DNA of 22,607 nt from Sulfurimonas sp. (GTDB lineage Bacteria > Campylobacterota > Campylobacteria > Campylobacterales > Sulfurimonadaceae): assembly GCA_012963655.1 (NCBI GenBank), contig DTVI01000214.1, forward strand, positions 1 through 22,607, given 5' to 3'. A program made the position numbers and the translations under genes. Under the pieces are notes generated by a model. That model made no database searches. It saw only the letters and a program-made list of their open reading frames with translations, and was not told where the DNA came from. Shown one piece after another: positions 15,448 to 22,481 of the stretch. Numbering within the stretch: position 1 is the stretch's first letter; each line of letters opens with the position of its first letter.

Positions 15448-15557
15448 TTTTCCACTATTTGATAAGATTTAGCAAAGCCCAAATTGTGGTGCCTTAGCGG
15501 ATGAATCTTCTTCCCCAAAAAACTTATCATTGTTAAATATTTTTTAAGGATTTAAAC

Positions 15558-16691
15558 ATGGAAAAAATCGTAGATATTATTGAATCAATTGCACATGAAA
15601 AAGGTCTAGAACCAGACAAGGTAAAGGCAGCCCTTAAAACTGCTTTTATACAAACTGCTAAGCGCGTTATTTCAGATCACTTCCAATATGAAGTTGAATT
15701 TAACGAAGAGACTAAGGCCGCTAGTATTTTTCAAATTATCACTGTTGTAGCTGATGGCTCTTCCCAATTAGAAGGGGAATTAGCAGAAGCTTATATCTCA
15801 CTAACAGAAGCAAAAGAACTTGATGAAGATGTTGAAGTTGAAGATCAACTTCAGTATGAACATCAACTAGAAGATTATGGGCGTACTGCGGCACAACAAC
15901 TTTATAGAGAAATTGAATTTCATATTCAAAGACTTGTTGAAGATGAATTATATGACAAATTCAAGGGTAAGGTTGGGACTATTATCTCAGGACGTGTTAC
16001 ACGTGTTGATGCTCAGCAAAGTACCTTTGTAGAACTTGATGAAATTCGTGCGGTTCTTCCTATGAAAAGCCGTATTAAGGGTGAAGTCTTTAAGCCAGGT
16101 GAAATCCTTAAAGCCGTTGTTCGTCGTGTAACAGTTAATAAGCAAGAAGGAATGATTATTGAGCTTTCAAGAACAAGTCCTAAGTTCTTAGAAGAGCTTT
16201 TACGTCTTGAAGTTCCTGAAATCAATGATGAGACTGTTGTTGTTGAACATTCAGCGCGTATTCCTGGTGAACGCGCAAAAATAGCCCTTTATTCTACACA
16301 CCCTAAGGTTGATCCAGTTGGAGCAACTGTTGGTGTTAAAGGTGTTCGTATCAACGCCGTTTCTGACGAACTTAACGGAGAAAACATTGACTGTGTTGAG
16401 TACACAAATGTACCTGAACTTTTCATCTCCCGTGCAATGAGTCCTGCTATCATCTCTTCAGTAGTTATTACTGAAACAGCTGAAGGCGAAGACAAAAAAG
16501 CAAAGGTTATCCTTCCTGGTGATCAAAAATCAAAGGCTATTGGAAGAAGCGGTATTAATATCCGTCTTGCTTCAATGCTTACTGGTTATTCAATTGAACT
16601 TGAAGAACAAGAAGGCGCCGTTACTTCTGAATCTGGTGAGATTGAAGAAGAAAAAGAAGGGATTGATTCTCTTGAGGCACTATTTAAATAA
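15558..16691 (+). CDS. nusA: NusA, transcription termination/antitermination factor
   Basis: NusA binds RNA polymerase and nascent RNA and modulates pausing, termination and antitermination. It has 377 residues. The N-terminal RNA polymerase-binding domain spans about 1-125, S1 about 138-205 (VGTIISGRVTRVDAQ), KH1 about 230-290 (GVKG at 259-262) and KH2 about 300-350 (AIGRSGINIRLAS). An acidic tail, rich in Glu, ends it; the C-terminal acidic repeat domains of E. coli NusA are absent, as in most bacteria. An AAGGA ribosome site is 7 bases before the ATG. The gene stands alone and ends in a hairpin region facing the convergent VWA gene. Confidence 0.97.
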   Translation: MEKIVDIIESIAHEKGLEPDKVKAALKTAFIQTAKRVISDHFQYEVEFNEETKAASIFQIITVVADGSSQLEGELAEAYISLTEAKELDEDVEVEDQLQYEHQLEDYGRTAAQQLYREIEFHIQRLVEDELYDKFKGKVGTIISGRVTRVDAQQSTFVELDEIRAVLPMKSRIKGEVFKPGEILKAVVRRVTVNKQEGMIIELSRTSPKFLEELLRLEVPEINDETVVVEHSARIPGERAKIALYSTHPKVDPVGATVGVKGVRINAVSDELNGENIDCVEYTNVPELFISRAMSPAIISSVVITETAEGEDKKAKVILPGDQKSKAIGRSGINIRLASMLTGYSIELEEQEGAVTSESGEIEEEKEGIDSLEALFK

Positions 16692-16707
16692 GACCTAGTC
16701 TTTATTT
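16686..16707 (+). terminator. Hairpin at the nusA stop codon
   Basis: AAGAC (16690-16694), a CTA loop and GTCTT (16698-16702), extended by A/T pairs, form a short stem that overlaps the nusA stop. It may act with the stronger hairpin 12 bases later. Confidence 0.4.
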
Positions 16708-16718
16708 AAAGGATAGAT

Positions 16719-16739
16719 AAAAAAGACCTGGCCTTTTTT
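16719..16739. terminator. Bidirectional terminator between nusA and the VWA gene
   Basis: AAAAAAG (16719-16725) pairs with CTTTTTT (16733-16739), with partly paired GACC/GGC bases in the loop. The stem gives a T run on each strand, so it can end both convergent transcripts. It overlaps the last codon of the VWA gene. Confidence 0.6.
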
Positions 16740-18687
16740 ATCTTCCTTGCGAGTCTTTTAATAAACTTGCCTTTTCCATCATTCTAATCATTTCAGCTCT
16801 ATTTCCATCCCTATCCTTGCCCTTAAAATCTTTAGCTTTTTCTATTAATTCTTTATATCCTAATTCTTTAACATAATTTGAATTTCTTAATAACATTCCA
16901 AAACCTGCTACTACTTGAGCAAAATAAAAATCTTCTTTTGCTATCTCATTATCTTGTAATCTAATCACCTTAGACATTGACTTAGCACTATTACTAGTAG
17001 AAGTTTTATAACGTATTTTAATTGTTGCTAGCTCCTTTAAATCATTATTAATCATCTTTTGATATTTCAGTTCATCAACTTCCTTATTATAATTTGCATT
17101 GGTAATAATTTCATATAAGACTGTGAGTCTATGCCCCATACCAATTTCACCTGCATCTTTTTTGTCATTATTAAAATCTTCATTTGCAATCAGTCTGTTT
17201 TCATATCCAATCAATCGATAAGAATGTACCTTTGCTGGATTAAATTCAACTTGTATTTTCACATCTTTGGCCACAGTATATAAGGTTCCACTCATCTGCG
17301 TTACAAGGACTTTTTTTGCTTCTAATAATGAGTCTATATACTGATAATTACCATTTCCCTTATCGGCTAAAAGTTCCATTTTATTGTCCTTATAGTTTCC
17401 ATCCCCAAAACCTAGGACACTCAAAAATACACCACTTTTTCTTTTTGATTGTATTAACTCTAACAAGTCGCTTTCACTTCTTACCCCTACATTAAAGTCT
17501 CCATCTGTTGCTAAAATAACACGATTATTTCCATTATAAATAAAGGCTTTTTTTGCAATCTCATAAGCAAGCTGAATACCTTTGCCTCCAGCAGTACTAC
17601 CCCCTGCTCTTAAACTATCTAAGGCTGCATATATTTTTTCTTTTTCATCTCCTGAGGCTCTGTCTAAAATAAGTCCTGAAGAACCAGCATAAACAACAAT
17701 TGACACCTTATCTATACTTCTTAATTCTTGTACTAAAAGTTTTAAAGACTTAATCAAAAGTGGCAATTTATTTTGAGCATACATTGAACCTGAAACGTCT
17801 AATAAAAAAACCAAATTACTCGCTGGTAATTCCGAAATATCAAGCTTTTTTGTTTGCAAAGCAATATGAATTATTTGAGAATTTTCATTCCATAATGACT
17901 TACCTATCTTTGTGCTTATATAAAACGGTTTATTTTCTTTTGCTTGAACATAATCATAAGAAAAATAATTAATCATTTCTTCTAGCCTAACCGCATCTTT
18001 AACAGGAAGTTGATTTCGAACCATTAAATGGTTTCTCACATTTGCATATGAAGCTGTATCAACATCACTACTAAAGGTAGACAGGGGTGAAGAGCTCGTA
18101 TCTTTAAATGTATTTTCATTAATAAAAGCATATTCTGATCTATCAATGATTTTCTGTCGAGAGTAAGAACTTCTTTGCTTTGGAGCATAAGGCTTATAAT
18201 TAGAAGGGCCACTATAATAACTACCTCCAGTTCCATCACAACCACCCAGAGCAATTTGAATCGTTTTATGTGTTGTATAAAGTTGTCCATCTCTTCCCTG
18301 CACAACAACTCTTAGTGTTCCACTATTAGCCATTTTAAGTTTCACATCGTATTCTATGATAGAACTTTCAAGCACGTTCCATATAACAACTAAGGCTTCT
18401 GGGTTAGCATCTTGAAAAAGAGCCACTCTTTTTGCCGGTATACTTGTTGAGATATGAATAGGTATTGAACTTCCATTAGAAACTATTTCTGGAGCTTGTA
18501 GTATTATCCTTGAATCTTCTTTTGCATGAGAACTTCCAAACAGCTCATACATTGCTGATTGGATACTTACTGCGGCATAGGCCCGAGATTCTCTTTGAGA
18601 AAAGCCACTCGCTTGTAAAAAATTTAAAGTGCTTAATAAAAGCAAAAGACCTAGTACTGTTTTAAAGATTGTATTTTTTGTTTTCAT
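16738..18687 (-). CDS. Secreted fusion of a SoxY-like domain to a YfbK-type VWA protein
   Basis: This 649-residue protein has a Sec signal peptide (about 1-26, LNFLQA then SG). Residues about 55-152 resemble SoxY, the sulfur-carrier of the Sox pathway: ILQAPEIVSNG, VALFQDANPEALV, LRVVVQGRDGQLYTTHKTIQI and the closing ALGGCDG with Cys150, comparable to the GGCGG end of SoxY. A Gly/Ser/Tyr linker follows. Residues about 187-275 are the YfbK-type N-terminal region (FSSDVDTASYANVR, EEMINYFSYDY). The VWA domain spans about 290-470 with an intact metal site: Asp297, Ser299 and Ser301 of DVSGSM, Thr365 and Asp395. Residues about 475-640 match DUF3520. An AAGGA site lies 7 bases before the ATG. The gene appears monocistronic, and no other sox gene is in the window. 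Confidence 0.85.
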   Translation of the reverse strand: MKTKNTIFKTVLGLLLLLSTLNFLQASGFSQRESRAYAAVSIQSAMYELFGSSHAKEDSRIILQAPEIVSNGSSIPIHISTSIPAKRVALFQDANPEALVVIWNVLESSIIEYDVKLKMANSGTLRVVVQGRDGQLYTTHKTIQIALGGCDGTGGSYYSGPSNYKPYAPKQRSSYSRQKIIDRSEYAFINENTFKDTSSSPLSTFSSDVDTASYANVRNHLMVRNQLPVKDAVRLEEMINYFSYDYVQAKENKPFYISTKIGKSLWNENSQIIHIALQTKKLDISELPASNLVFLLDVSGSMYAQNKLPLLIKSLKLLVQELRSIDKVSIVVYAGSSGLILDRASGDEKEKIYAALDSLRAGGSTAGGKGIQLAYEIAKKAFIYNGNNRVILATDGDFNVGVRSESDLLELIQSKRKSGVFLSVLGFGDGNYKDNKMELLADKGNGNYQYIDSLLEAKKVLVTQMSGTLYTVAKDVKIQVEFNPAKVHSYRLIGYENRLIANEDFNNDKKDAGEIGMGHRLTVLYEIITNANYNKEVDELKYQKMINNDLKELATIKIRYKTSTSNSAKSMSKVIRLQDNEIAKEDFYFAQVVAGFGMLLRNSNYVKELGYKELIEKAKDFKGKDRDGNRAEMIRMMEKASLLKDSQGR

Positions 18688-18727
18688 TTTTCATTCCTTA
18701 GAATATATATTTCATTAAAAAGAATAT

Positions 18728-18733
18728 ATTATA
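18728..18733 (-). promoter_or_regulatory. -10 box for the SoxY-VWA gene
   Basis: TATAAT on the minus strand, 40 bases before the ATG at 18687. The overlapping bases 18730-18735 also read TATAAT on the plus strand. Confidence 0.5.
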
Positions 18734-18749
18734 ATCGTGGAGGAATTGT

Positions 18750-19056
18750 TTGAATAAGAAGAAGTGTGCTAGCTTAAATATCCATTCACATATTCCTATA
18801 AGCTTAGACCCAGAAATTCAAGCTATTAATGAACATTGATGTGAACTTCTATAAAAAAGATATTTATGGAAATGATAAATTTAGTGAAGTCATGAAGAAG
18901 TACTTATAAACAAGCCCATAAAGAGATGGTTGGTACAAGTCGTTGGTGATTATAAGCAAAAGTATAATGGCAGTTATCAACATACTTATGAAATGAGCGT
19001 TGAGGGAAGTCCGTCCTTATGCAGACGTAAACTAGTAAGTAAAACCTATCTAAAGA
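18750..19056 (+). pseudogene. Decayed gene with several frame breaks, family unknown
   Basis: A GGAGG ribosome site (18739-18743) precedes a TTG at 18750 that opens a 29-codon frame ending in TGA at 18837. The next frame continues at 18841 (VNFYKKDIYGNDKFSEVMKKYL, stop at 18907). A third frame then gives YKQAHKEMVGTSRW, and a fourth piece reads DYKQKYNGSYQHTYEMSVEG and on to about 19056. Pieces follow each other without gaps, and each has protein-like composition, which suggests one gene of about 100 codons broken by indels. I do not recognise the family. The stretch 18688-19070 holds only this and the promoter of the VWA gene. Confidence 0.4.
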
Positions 19057-19070
19057 TTTTATCCTTAAGC

Positions 19071-20030
19071 TTAGCCTCTTTTAAAATAAGGGTTTAACTT
19101 TAGTAAAATCAAGTCTGCAAAGATATTTCCAAGTAAGGTTAAAAAAGCCGTTACCATTAAGATACCCATGATCACAGGATAGTCTCTACTGAGCGCGGAC
19201 ATATAAAAAAGCTGTCCCATTCCTTCTATTCCAAATATAGCCTCAAGTATTACAGAACCCCCAATTAGCCCTGGTAGAGATAAGCCTAGAAGTGTTATTA
19301 TCGGGGGCATAAGATTAGGTAAAATAAAATGTCTTAATAGTTCTTTATTTCCTAAACCTCTGGCCTTAGCAAAGAAGTAATAATCACTTTTTAGTATCTC
19401 TGTTACTAAGGAGCGAACATATACTATCATCGAACCAAGAGAAACAAAGACCATAACAAAGATAGGTAAGAATAGATGCCAAGCCATGTCTAGGTACTCC
19501 TGAAAGCCTTCTTTGGGCTCTATTGAGTGAAGCCCCGCTATAGGAAACCATTCAAGTTTTACGGAAAAGACTAAGATCAATAAAAGTGCTAAATAAAACG
19601 AAGGCATAGAAAATGAGAACAAAGAAAGTTGTTTGATGATGATATCAGATAATTTATCTGCGTTCATAGCTGCTTTTATTCCGAGATATATGGAAATGAT
19701 AAAGACTAATATCATGGAACTTATGTTCATAATTAGCGTCACCCCTATCCTGTCTTTTACCATGTCTATAACATGTTGCCCTGATACGAAGGAAACACCA
19801 AAGTCTAGGCTAAGAAGGTTTATCATCCAGTCTAAATACTGCATATGAAGTGATTTATCTAAGCCATACACTGCTTTTAAGTGTTCAAGAACCTCTGGTG
19901 TCATGTTTGGATTAAGTTCGCCTGCTGAGAAGAAGCTATTGGGCGCGGCATGTATAGCTGCAAAAGAGATTAGGGAGATAAGAAAAAGCATAAATGCTAA
20001 ATATAATATTTTTTTTAAAAAAAGTTTCAT
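19071..20030 (-). CDS. DppB/OppB-type ABC transporter permease, without partner genes
   Basis: This inner-membrane permease of the peptide/nickel ABC family has 319 residues. It has an N-terminal membrane helix, the periplasmic LKAVYGLDKSLHMQYLDWM region, and several later helices. The EAA-loop motif FFAKARGLGNKELLRHFILPNL (about 223-244) contacts the ATPase, and DYPVIMGILM near the end is a family mark. Such permeases work with a DppC-type partner, two ATPases and a binding protein, but none is in the window: downstream lies a decayed gene and upstream the divergent rsmG. The substrate is unknown. The start at ATG 20028-20030 has a poor ribosome site. Confidence 0.9.
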   Translation of the reverse strand: MKLFLKKILYLAFMLFLISLISFAAIHAAPNSFFSAGELNPNMTPEVLEHLKAVYGLDKSLHMQYLDWMINLLSLDFGVSFVSGQHVIDMVKDRIGVTLIMNISSMILVFIISIYLGIKAAMNADKLSDIIIKQLSLFSFSMPSFYLALLLILVFSVKLEWFPIAGLHSIEPKEGFQEYLDMAWHLFLPIFVMVFVSLGSMIVYVRSLVTEILKSDYYFFAKARGLGNKELLRHFILPNLMPPIITLLGLSLPGLIGGSVILEAIFGIEGMGQLFYMSALSRDYPVIMGILMVTAFLTLLGNIFADLILLKLNPYFKRG

Positions 20031-20048
20031 TTGACACCAAAGTATAAG

Positions 20049-20071
20049 ATAGCTTATTATAGTTAAGCTAT
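20049..20071. promoter_or_regulatory. Inverted repeat covering both divergent -10 boxes (permease and rsmG)
   Basis: ATAGCTTA (20049-20056) and TAAGCTAT (20064-20071) are perfect 8-base inverted arms around 7 bases. The -10 box of the permease (TATAAT, minus, 20056-20061) lies in the spacer edge, and that of rsmG (TATAAT, plus, 20069-20074) starts inside the right arm. The geometry suits a dimeric regulator that controls both genes. Confidence 0.45.
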
Positions 20072-20102
20072 AATTCTAAATATATTAAAGTATGGATAAA
20101 TT

Positions 20103-20678
20103 ATGGATTTAAAAGCCCAACTCGAGCATGACAAGATTGTTTTACCAGATACCTTTTACGAACATGTTGAACGTTATACACAGCATCTTTTACAATGGAA
20201 TAAGATTCATAACCTAACAGGTGCAACTACAAAGGCACTTGTAGCAGAACATATATATGATTCTGTATTTCCTGTGAGCTTTTTACCTAAGATAGAAAAT
20301 GCCTTAGACATTGGAACAGGCGCAGGTTTTCCTGGTCTTATCCTTGCTATGGCACTTCGCTCAACTAAGTTCACCCTTGTTGAACCCCTTGCTAAGCGTT
20401 CAGGTTTTTTACAGTTTATCAAGGCTGACTTAGGCTTAGATAATGTAGAAGTTTTGAACAAACGCATTGAACAAGTGCCTCCTATTTCTTATGACTTCAT
20501 TACATCACGCGCGGTCACAGAAACAAAAGCACTAATGGACTTTGCTCAACCTTTTATCAAAAAAGGCACCCTCCTTCTATTTTTCAAGGGTGAAAGAGTT
20601 TATGATGAAATTCAAAACGCAGAACATGTAAAGATTATTAAAACAGAAAAACGACATTATCTCTTGATAGAGCGTTAA
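20103..20678 (+). CDS. rsmG: RsmG, 16S rRNA m7G527 methyltransferase
   Basis: RsmG (GidB) methylates N7 of G527 of 16S rRNA with SAM; its loss gives low-level streptomycin resistance. The protein has 191 residues. WNKIHNLTGATT (about 32-43) and EHIYDSV are family marks. The SAM-binding motif DIGTGAGFPGL is at about 69-79, followed by LVEPLAKRSGFL and the SRAVTETKALM segment. The start ATG at 20103 follows a TATAAT box at 20069-20074 by about 28 bases. A gene of unknown function begins 1 base after its stop. Confidence 0.96.
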   Translation: MDLKAQLEHDKIVLPDTFYEHVERYTQHLLQWNKIHNLTGATTKALVAEHIYDSVFPVSFLPKIENALDIGTGAGFPGLILAMALRSTKFTLVEPLAKRSGFLQFIKADLGLDNVEVLNKRIEQVPPISYDFITSRAVTETKALMDFAQPFIKKGTLLLFFKGERVYDEIQNAEHVKIIKTEKRHYLLIER

Positions 20679-20679
20679 G

Positions 20680-21306
20680 ATGTTAGCTCTTATTGATTAC
20701 ATTAAAACAGCCCTGTCTCAAACAAATAGTATTGAAGAAGCCCTTAACTTCTTGCCTATGTCTTTTAAAAAAGACTTTTTGGTTGCGTACATTCATTCTC
20801 AAACAAGAATGAAAGACAAGGAAACAAAAGCTGCCTTTGTAAAGCTTTTAGATGAAGAAGGGTTTACTCCAACATCATTAAGTAAAGATGAGCTTTCTTT
20901 TATCAAAAACAACTTCCCTCATCTACAGCAAAGTGTTTCATATATGTGTCTCAAAAAAGACTCAAAAGAAGAACAGAAATACAAGAACAAACATACAAAT
21001 GATTTTTGGAAAAAAATTCAAAATGTAGAAAATATGCAGGCTGTTTTTGATATTTCTAAAAAGTCTAATGAAAAACTATGTGAGGCTGAGTTTACCTTAA
21101 GAGAGGTCATCCGAAAACGTAAAGAAGTACATTTACTAAAGGGACTAGGATATATCTATCTGGTTGAATCTTCTGAGGATATTTCAAAGCTGTTTGAGCA
21201 TTATTTTGGTAAAAATTATATCTGCATCAATGATAAATATTATCTCGCTTATGCAAAGACTCTTAAAGAGATAAACATGCGTTATTTTGTTTGCGAACCA
21301 AAATAA
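20680..21306 (+). CDS. Unknown protein coupled to rsmG
   Basis: This 208-residue soluble, helix-rich, Lys-rich protein has no signal peptide or membrane segment. I recognise no family. Visible parts are an N-terminal helical region (1-80), a basic middle stretch (about 90-115, KKDSKEEQKYKNKHTNDFWKK) and a C-terminal alpha/beta part with VIRKRKEVHLLKGLGYIYLVES and FGKNYICINDKYYLAYA. The start lies 1 base after the rsmG stop, so translation is probably coupled. The downstream 90 bases hold no clear T-rich terminator. Confidence 0.75.
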   Translation: MLALIDYIKTALSQTNSIEEALNFLPMSFKKDFLVAYIHSQTRMKDKETKAAFVKLLDEEGFTPTSLSKDELSFIKNNFPHLQQSVSYMCLKKDSKEEQKYKNKHTNDFWKKIQNVENMQAVFDISKKSNEKLCEAEFTLREVIRKRKEVHLLKGLGYIYLVESSEDISKLFEHYFGKNYICINDKYYLAYAKTLKEINMRYFVCEPK

Positions 21307-21372
21307 AGTTTTTCAAATCTTGTCTTACTTATCGTCCTAGCTTCTCATACTAACGCTGATAATATTATTTCG

Positions 21373-21395
21373 CCTTAAGAACTGTTGTTTTAAGG
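21373..21395 (-). terminator. Weak hairpin after the YwbE gene
   Basis: CCTTAA (21373-21378) and TTAAGG (21390-21395) form a 6-pair stem directly after the ywbE stop codon. No T run follows on either strand, so termination is doubtful. Confidence 0.25.
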
Positions 21396-21396
21396 T

Positions 21397-21591
21397 CTAA
21401 TAGATCTCTTTAACACGCCCTACTTCTCTACTCATAAGTCTTACCTTTATCCCATGCGGATGGGTGGCTGAGTTAGTGAGTATATCTCTTACTATGCCGT
21501 CTGTTAAAAGACCTGTATCTTGGTCTTGCTTCATTACAACGGCGACCGTCATTCCCGTTTTAATGTTTTTTCGCTGTCGTCCATCTAACAT
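21397..21591 (-). CDS. YwbE family protein
   Basis: This 64-residue protein covers the whole YwbE (DUF2196) family: DGRQRKNIKTGMTVAVVMKQDQ, TGLLTDGIVRDILTNS and the conserved HPHGIKVRL then GRVKEI. The family is a small beta-barrel-like fold of unknown function. The start ATG (21589-21591) shares its first base with the stop of the upstream gene (TAATG), so the two are translated together. Confidence 0.9.
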   Translation of the reverse strand: MLDGRQRKNIKTGMTVAVVMKQDQDTGLLTDGIVRDILTNSATHPHGIKVRLMSREVGRVKEIY

Positions 21592-22091
21592 TATGCACTC
21601 TTAGGAATATATGCTAAAACTTTTTTAATAGTGTCAACTGAACAAAAGAACATTGCGTCAAAGATAGGATTTAAACGCGTTGTTTTATCATCTATTTTAT
21701 CAAAAGGTTTAAAAGAAAAGCCTTCACCATCATTCATGTTTTTAGGCATAACTGTAAATTCTATTGGTGCTAGAGTACGGATAAGGTTCATTATATTTTT
21801 ATAAGTCTTATCATCTTTAGAAGGTAAAAGATTTCCTCTTTCACTTTCGCTCACACGTACTTTGAAAAGTAGGCTTAATTTATCTTTGAAAATTACCTTT
21901 TCCCATCTAATATTTCCACGAGAAAATTTAAATTCACTATGCTTTGCTGTTAAGGGATGTCCATCATACTTACGAATGGCTTCAAGAAGTTGAAGAAAGA
22001 AGTTTACCCCTCCAAATTTTGTAGCACAATCCATCATTAGTAAATGGAACTTTTCTTTTTCATTATCATCTAGGTTATTGAAGTCGCACAT
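21591..22091 (-). CDS. Unknown protein coupled to the YwbE gene
   Basis: This 166-residue protein appears cytosolic, with no signal or membrane segment. I recognise no family. It has a helical N-terminus (KEKFHLLMMDCATKFGGVNF), a basic stretch near 50-80 (KFSRGNIRWEKVIFKDK) and a C-terminal helix ending in VLAYIPKSA. ATG at 22089-22091 has an AAGGAAG site 6 bases before it, and a TATAAT box lies at 22121-22126. It forms a two-gene operon with the YwbE protein. Confidence 0.75.
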   Translation of the reverse strand: MCDFNNLDDNEKEKFHLLMMDCATKFGGVNFFLQLLEAIRKYDGHPLTAKHSEFKFSRGNIRWEKVIFKDKLSLLFKVRVSESERGNLLPSKDDKTYKNIMNLIRTLAPIEFTVMPKNMNDGEGFSFKPFDKIDDKTTRLNPIFDAMFFCSVDTIKKVLAYIPKSA

Positions 22092-22120
22092 AAGAACTTC
22101 CTTTATATTTAATTAGTCGT

Positions 22121-22126
22121 ATTATA
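22121..22126 (-). promoter_or_regulatory. -10 box for the unknown-ywbE pair
   Basis: TATAAT on the minus strand in AACTATAATACG, 30 bases before the ATG at 22091. Confidence 0.55.
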
Positions 22127-22157
22127 GTTAAACAAGCTGTATCTAAGTGCTAATTCA

Positions 22158-22171
22158 AAACTATATAGTTT
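22158..22171. promoter_or_regulatory. 14-bp perfect palindrome, candidate operator
   Basis: AAACTATATAGTTT is its own reverse complement. It lies 32 bases upstream of the -10 box for the 22091 gene and 95 bases after the Cys-rich gene. It could bind a dimeric regulator or be a chance AT-rich palindrome. Confidence 0.25.
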
Positions 22172-22265
22172 GAAACTGTAGATGCGATGATGAAGGTCAA
22201 AAATAGAACTGCTTAAACACCCATCCCCTCTTTGCCTCATTTTCCCTTCTACTCATCTACTTCTC

Positions 22266-22481
22266 TTAAGAACAGCCACATCCCGTACCACAGCTCTCAT
22301 CCTCAGCTATGTCAGTAGCTTCAAGGGTCCAATCATCCGTAGAACCACAACCCACATCACAAGAAACACCAGTGCTACACCCAGAAACATAAGTAGCATT
22401 AATAGCCACTCTAATAACAAAGTTATCGCCTTCAGCTCTTTGGGAATAAAATTTATGTCGACCACAAAACTCTTCATTCAT
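22266..22481 (-). CDS. Cys-rich small protein (frame also open upstream of this ATG)
   Basis: From the first ATG the product has 71 residues with seven Cys: Cys6, then GCSTGVSCDVGC (35, 41, 45) and the closing SCGTGCGCS (64, 68, 70). The clustered pattern suggests metal or cluster binding. The frame is open for 30 more codons upstream, to a TAA at 22572-22574, and reads protein-like (SFETQQDAYNYSIILAELMNEEF), yet has no ATG, GTG or TTG. The first ATG lacks a ribosome site. The true N-terminus is therefore probably upstream, by a rare start codon or after a frameshift. I recognise no family with certainty. Confidence 0.6.
   Translation of the reverse strand: MNEEFCGRHKFYSQRAEGDNFVIRVAINATYVSGCSTGVSCDVGCGSTDDWTLEATDIAEDESCGTGCGCS

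Noticed and set aside
15448..15557. tRNA or small RNA gene upstream of nusA
   Set aside because: No cloverleaf or T-loop motif could be found, and no separate promoter and terminator.
17760..17972. Open frame on the plus strand inside the VWA gene
   Set aside because: No ribosome site, and it is antisense to well conserved VWA coding sequence.
16738..18687. VWA protein as part of a TerY-like or MoxR-VWA stress system
   Set aside because: It has a signal peptide and YfbK/DUF3520 parts, and no MoxR ATPase or ter gene is near.
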